From Robiginitomaculum sp. (GTDB lineage: Bacteria > Pseudomonadota > Alphaproteobacteria > Caulobacterales > Maricaulaceae): a stretch of 6,458 bases of DNA. Positions 4,564-6,458 of this stretch are shown here, piece by piece (position 1 is the first letter of the stretch; each line of letters opens with the position of its first letter). The notes beneath the pieces are model-generated. The model was given only the letters and a program-made list of their open reading frames with translations, made no database searches and was not told the DNA's origin. Location of the stretch: positions 77,098-83,555 of the forward strand of contig NVWT02000013.1 of assembly GCA_002733735.2 (NCBI GenBank), written 5' to 3'. The translations under genes were made by a program, and so were the position numbers.

Positions 4564-5982
4564 CTACTGACAGGCCAAGCATTCTTCATAATCAGTTGGT
4601 GCGGCATCGCTCATAGATGCGCTCATATCCGCTTCGCCATTGGCAAAACCAGCTCGTTGAATGGATTTAGAGCGGCAATAATATAGCGATTTAACTCCGC
4701 TTTCCCATGCGCTCCAATGCAACATGTGCAGATCCCATTTGCTAACATCACCGGGCAAGAACAAATTGACCGATTGTGATTGGCAAACCAGTTTTGCCCG
4801 ATCAGCGGCATGCTCTATTATCCAGCGTTGATCCAGCTCGAACGCGGTTTTGAAACGGTCTTTTTCATGCTCGTCCAATTCTTCCATATGCTGTACCGAG
4901 CCTTGATGCTCGATGATCGAAGTCCAGACCTTATCGGTATCAAGGCCTTTTTCGCCGAGCAATTTGCGCAACACTTGGTTTTTTACGGTGAATGATCCAG
5001 ACAAAGTTTTGTGGGTGTAAATATTAGCCGGTATTGGCTCAATGCCAGCCGAAGTCCCACCGCAAATAATCGAGATAGAAGCAGTCGGTGCAACCGCCAT
5101 TTTGTGCGAGAACCGCGCCATTAACCCAGCATCTTTGGCATCGGGGCAAGCGCCGCGCTCTTCGGCCAATTTATGCGACGCAGCATCAGCTGCGCGGCGG
5201 ATATGTTTGAATATCTGCAAATTCCACGATTTTGCTGGCGCAGTTTCAAATGACACCCCTTGTTGTTGCAAAAAGGTGTGAAAACCCATCAACCCAAGGC
5301 CAACCGAGCGCTCGCGCATTGCTGAATATTTTGCCCGATCCATCGCACTTGGCGCAGTGTCAATAAAGCTTTGCAATACATTATCCAAGAACCGGTAAAT
5401 GTCCTCGATCATCATTGGACATTCACGCCATTCAAGGAATTTTTCGGCATTCAAAGACGACAAGCAACAAACCGCCGTGCGCTCATTACCCAAATGATCG
5501 GGGCCAGTGTGCAACATGATCTCGGCACATAAGTTTGACTGTTTGACCGATAGGCCAAGATCCCGTTGGTGCTTGGGCATTGCACGGTTTACTGTATCAG
5601 AGAAAATTATATACGGCTCGCCAGTTTGAATACGTAATTCAAGGACTTTTTGCCACAAAGCCCGCGCGTCCACTTTTCGTAAAGCTTCGCCGGTTTTTGG
5701 ACTACGCAACGAAAATTCGGTTCCGTCTTTTACCGCGTTCATAAACTTATCGCAGATATTTATGCCGTGATGCAAGTTCAAACTCTTGCGGTTAAAATCT
5801 CCGGACGGTTTGCGAATTTCAAGAAATTCTTCGATTTCCGGGTGATGAATATCCAGATAAACCGCGGCCGATCCACGCCGTAACGAGCCTTGGGAAATTG
5901 CCAGTGTCAAACTGTCCATTACCCGAACAAAAGGAATGATTCCGGCGGTCTCACCTTTTTGGCCGACTTTTTCGCCGATCGA
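4564..5982 (-). CDS. nrdA: Ribonucleoside-diphosphate reductase alpha chain, N-terminus lost
   Basis: Class I NrdA reduces ribonucleotides to deoxyribonucleotides, using a radical passed from the NrdB subunit. Family-like sequence starts near 5982 (SIGEKVGQKGETAGIIPF), ahead of the internal Met at 5919, so that Met is not the true start. Counting from it: NLCAE (129-133) holds the substrate-site Asn, radical Cys and Glu; AVCCLSSLN (149-157) holds the redox Cys; PTASISIICGGTSAGIEP (279-296) is the phosphate-binding loop; Tyr413-Tyr414 in KSLYYC are the radical-transfer pair; and CLAC (447-450) is the C-terminal redox tail. The stop is TAG at 4566-4564. Missing are the N-terminal part with the first redox Cys (Cys225 in E. 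coli) and any ATP-cone. The frame upstream of 5982 diverges and meets TAG at 6003-6001. As it stands the gene could not make a working enzyme. No nrdB is in the window. Confidence 0.93.
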   Translation of the reverse strand, partial: SIGEKVGQKGETAGIIPFVRVMDSLTLAISQGSLRRGSAAVYLDIHHPEIEEFLEIRKPSGDFNRKSLNLHHGINICDKFMNAVKDGTEFSLRSPKTGEALRKVDARALWQKVLELRIQTGEPYIIFSDTVNRAMPKHQRDLGLSVKQSNLCAEIMLHTGPDHLGNERTAVCCLSSLNAEKFLEWRECPMMIEDIYRFLDNVLQSFIDTAPSAMDRAKYSAMRERSVGLGLMGFHTFLQQQGVSFETAPAKSWNLQIFKHIRRAADAASHKLAEERGACPDAKDAGLMARFSHKMAVAPTASISIICGGTSAGIEPIPANIYTHKTLSGSFTVKNQVLRKLLGEKGLDTDKVWTSIIEHQGSVQHMEELDEHEKDRFKTAFELDQRWIIEHAADRAKLVCQSQSVNLFLPGDVSKWDLHMLHWSAWESGVKSLYYCRSKSIQRAGFANGEADMSASMSDAAPTDYEECLACQ

Positions 5983-6458
5983 GCGCTTCGCCGTGCGCCT
6001 CTAAATATGCCCATGTCTTTGGTGCTGACTCACGAAGCCACTTCGTATCGTCACCCGTCCGGCGCTGCGGAACTAGCATCCATCGGGTCGGCTCCCGCCC
6101 TTGGGCAACGTCGGACCCCTTCATTAACGGGAATATATGGTCGGATTCGAGGTCAACCTTCTCACCAAGCCCGTTCACGAGTCGGCCTTGCTCGCCCCGA
6201 AACTCCATGACCTTTGAGCAATCGTGCTTCACGCCTGATCGCCAACGATGTAGCACAGCCGCATCCGACGTCACCTGAAGGTGTCGGGTTATTTCCCGTG
6301 CGTTGGCATCGGCAATGAGGTAGCCCTCTTCCCAGCCGATGTGGTGATCCGCTCGCTTTGCAGCGAGATCAGGGTGGACAGGAACCGACCCCGGCCGATG
6401 ACCCTCCTGCCCCATTTCAACAACCAAGAGACACGCAGCGACGGAAACGCCAAAGTAA
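5951..6458 (-). pseudogene. Fragment of an N6-adenine DNA methyltransferase, C-terminal region
   Basis: The frame is open from the window's right edge (Tyr codon at 6457-6455) to TGA at 5953-5951, giving 168 residues and no proper start; a TTG at 6427 lies inside the domain. Stretches WRSGVKHDCSKVMEF, LGEKVDLESDHIFPLMKGSD, RWMLVPQRRTGDDT and TWAYLEAHGEALDRRKS resemble the target-recognition part of N-6 DNA methylases, where the family normally continues with SSIY and an FAPWKVA-like segment. The match breaks after RRKS at 5966; the last four codons (RPKR) are nrdA DNA read in another frame. The catalytic NPPY-type motif would lie to the right, outside the window. The fragment is clearly more GC-rich than nrdA: 42 of 60 bases at 6061-6120 against 23 of 60 at 5581-5640. 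Family assignment is from memory of these motifs and is moderately sure; truncation at the junction is well supported. Confidence 0.6.
5966..5982. other. Junction between nrdA and methyltransferase fragment
   Basis: About 16 bases here are compatible with both genes. Read on the minus strand they encode LDRRKS in the methyltransferase frame and SIGEKV in the nrdA frame. Left of this point only nrdA matches its family; right of it only the methyltransferase does. There is no insertion sequence, terminal inverted repeat or target-site duplication at the join. Confidence 0.65.

Noticed and set aside
4354..4607. Two overlapping open frames on opposite strands (plus 4354-4560, minus 4413-4607)
   Set aside because: Both lie across hairpin elements, and the minus one runs out of frame into the 3' end of nrdA. 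Neither shows protein-like composition or a ribosome site.
5983..6458. Intein or self-splicing intron inside nrdA
   Set aside because: nrdA is a common host for both, but no nrdA N-terminal sequence resumes, the nrdA frame meets a stop at 6001-6003, and no splicing-domain or homing-endonuclease motif is seen. The protein reads as a methyltransferase part.

Overview
The window looks like chromosomal DNA of an alphaproteobacterium of moderate GC content. This rests on the ruvC-ruvA order, a near-match to the alphaproteobacterial LexA box in front of ruvC, and many short palindromic repeats of a kind common in that class. The genus cannot be read from the sequence.

Layout, left to right. Positions 1-877 (minus strand) hold ruvA, cut by the window edge, and ruvC, joined by a 1-nt TAATG overlap; they are the start of a Holliday-junction processing operon. 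Positions 878-1362 are non-coding. They carry the ruvC control region and a block of two tandem hairpin repeats of about 90 bp plus a third fragment. On the plus strand, 1363-1902 encodes an unrecognised 179-residue protein with two helix-turn-helix-like repeats exactly 44 residues apart. After an AT-rich 122-bp gap with repeated CATAATT motifs and a perfect 14-bp palindrome come two coupled genes. The first (2025-3341) is an AAA_15/ABC-type ATPase. The second (3341-3985) is an RloB-family protein with a probable Toprim-like fold. The pair resembles RloA/RloB and the lactococcal abortive-infection system AbiL (AbiLi/AbiLii), and is the best candidate here for a phage-defence system.

Positions 3986-4563 have no credible gene and are packed with small palindromic elements. 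Minus-strand nrdA (class I ribonucleotide reductase large subunit) follows at 4564-5982. It has its C-terminal catalytic part and redox tail but not its N-terminal part. At about 5966-5982 it is joined to a visibly more GC-rich minus-strand fragment that reads as the C-terminal part of an N6-adenine DNA methyltransferase. Both genes are broken at the same point, so the join is either an assembly chimera near a contig end or a real recombination breakpoint.

How the genes work together: RuvC and RuvA act with RuvB (outside the window) on Holliday junctions. In the defence-like pair, by analogy with related ATPase-Toprim systems, the ATPase probably senses or gates and the RloB-like protein probably acts as effector. 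Whether the upstream helix-turn-helix protein belongs to that pair is unknown.
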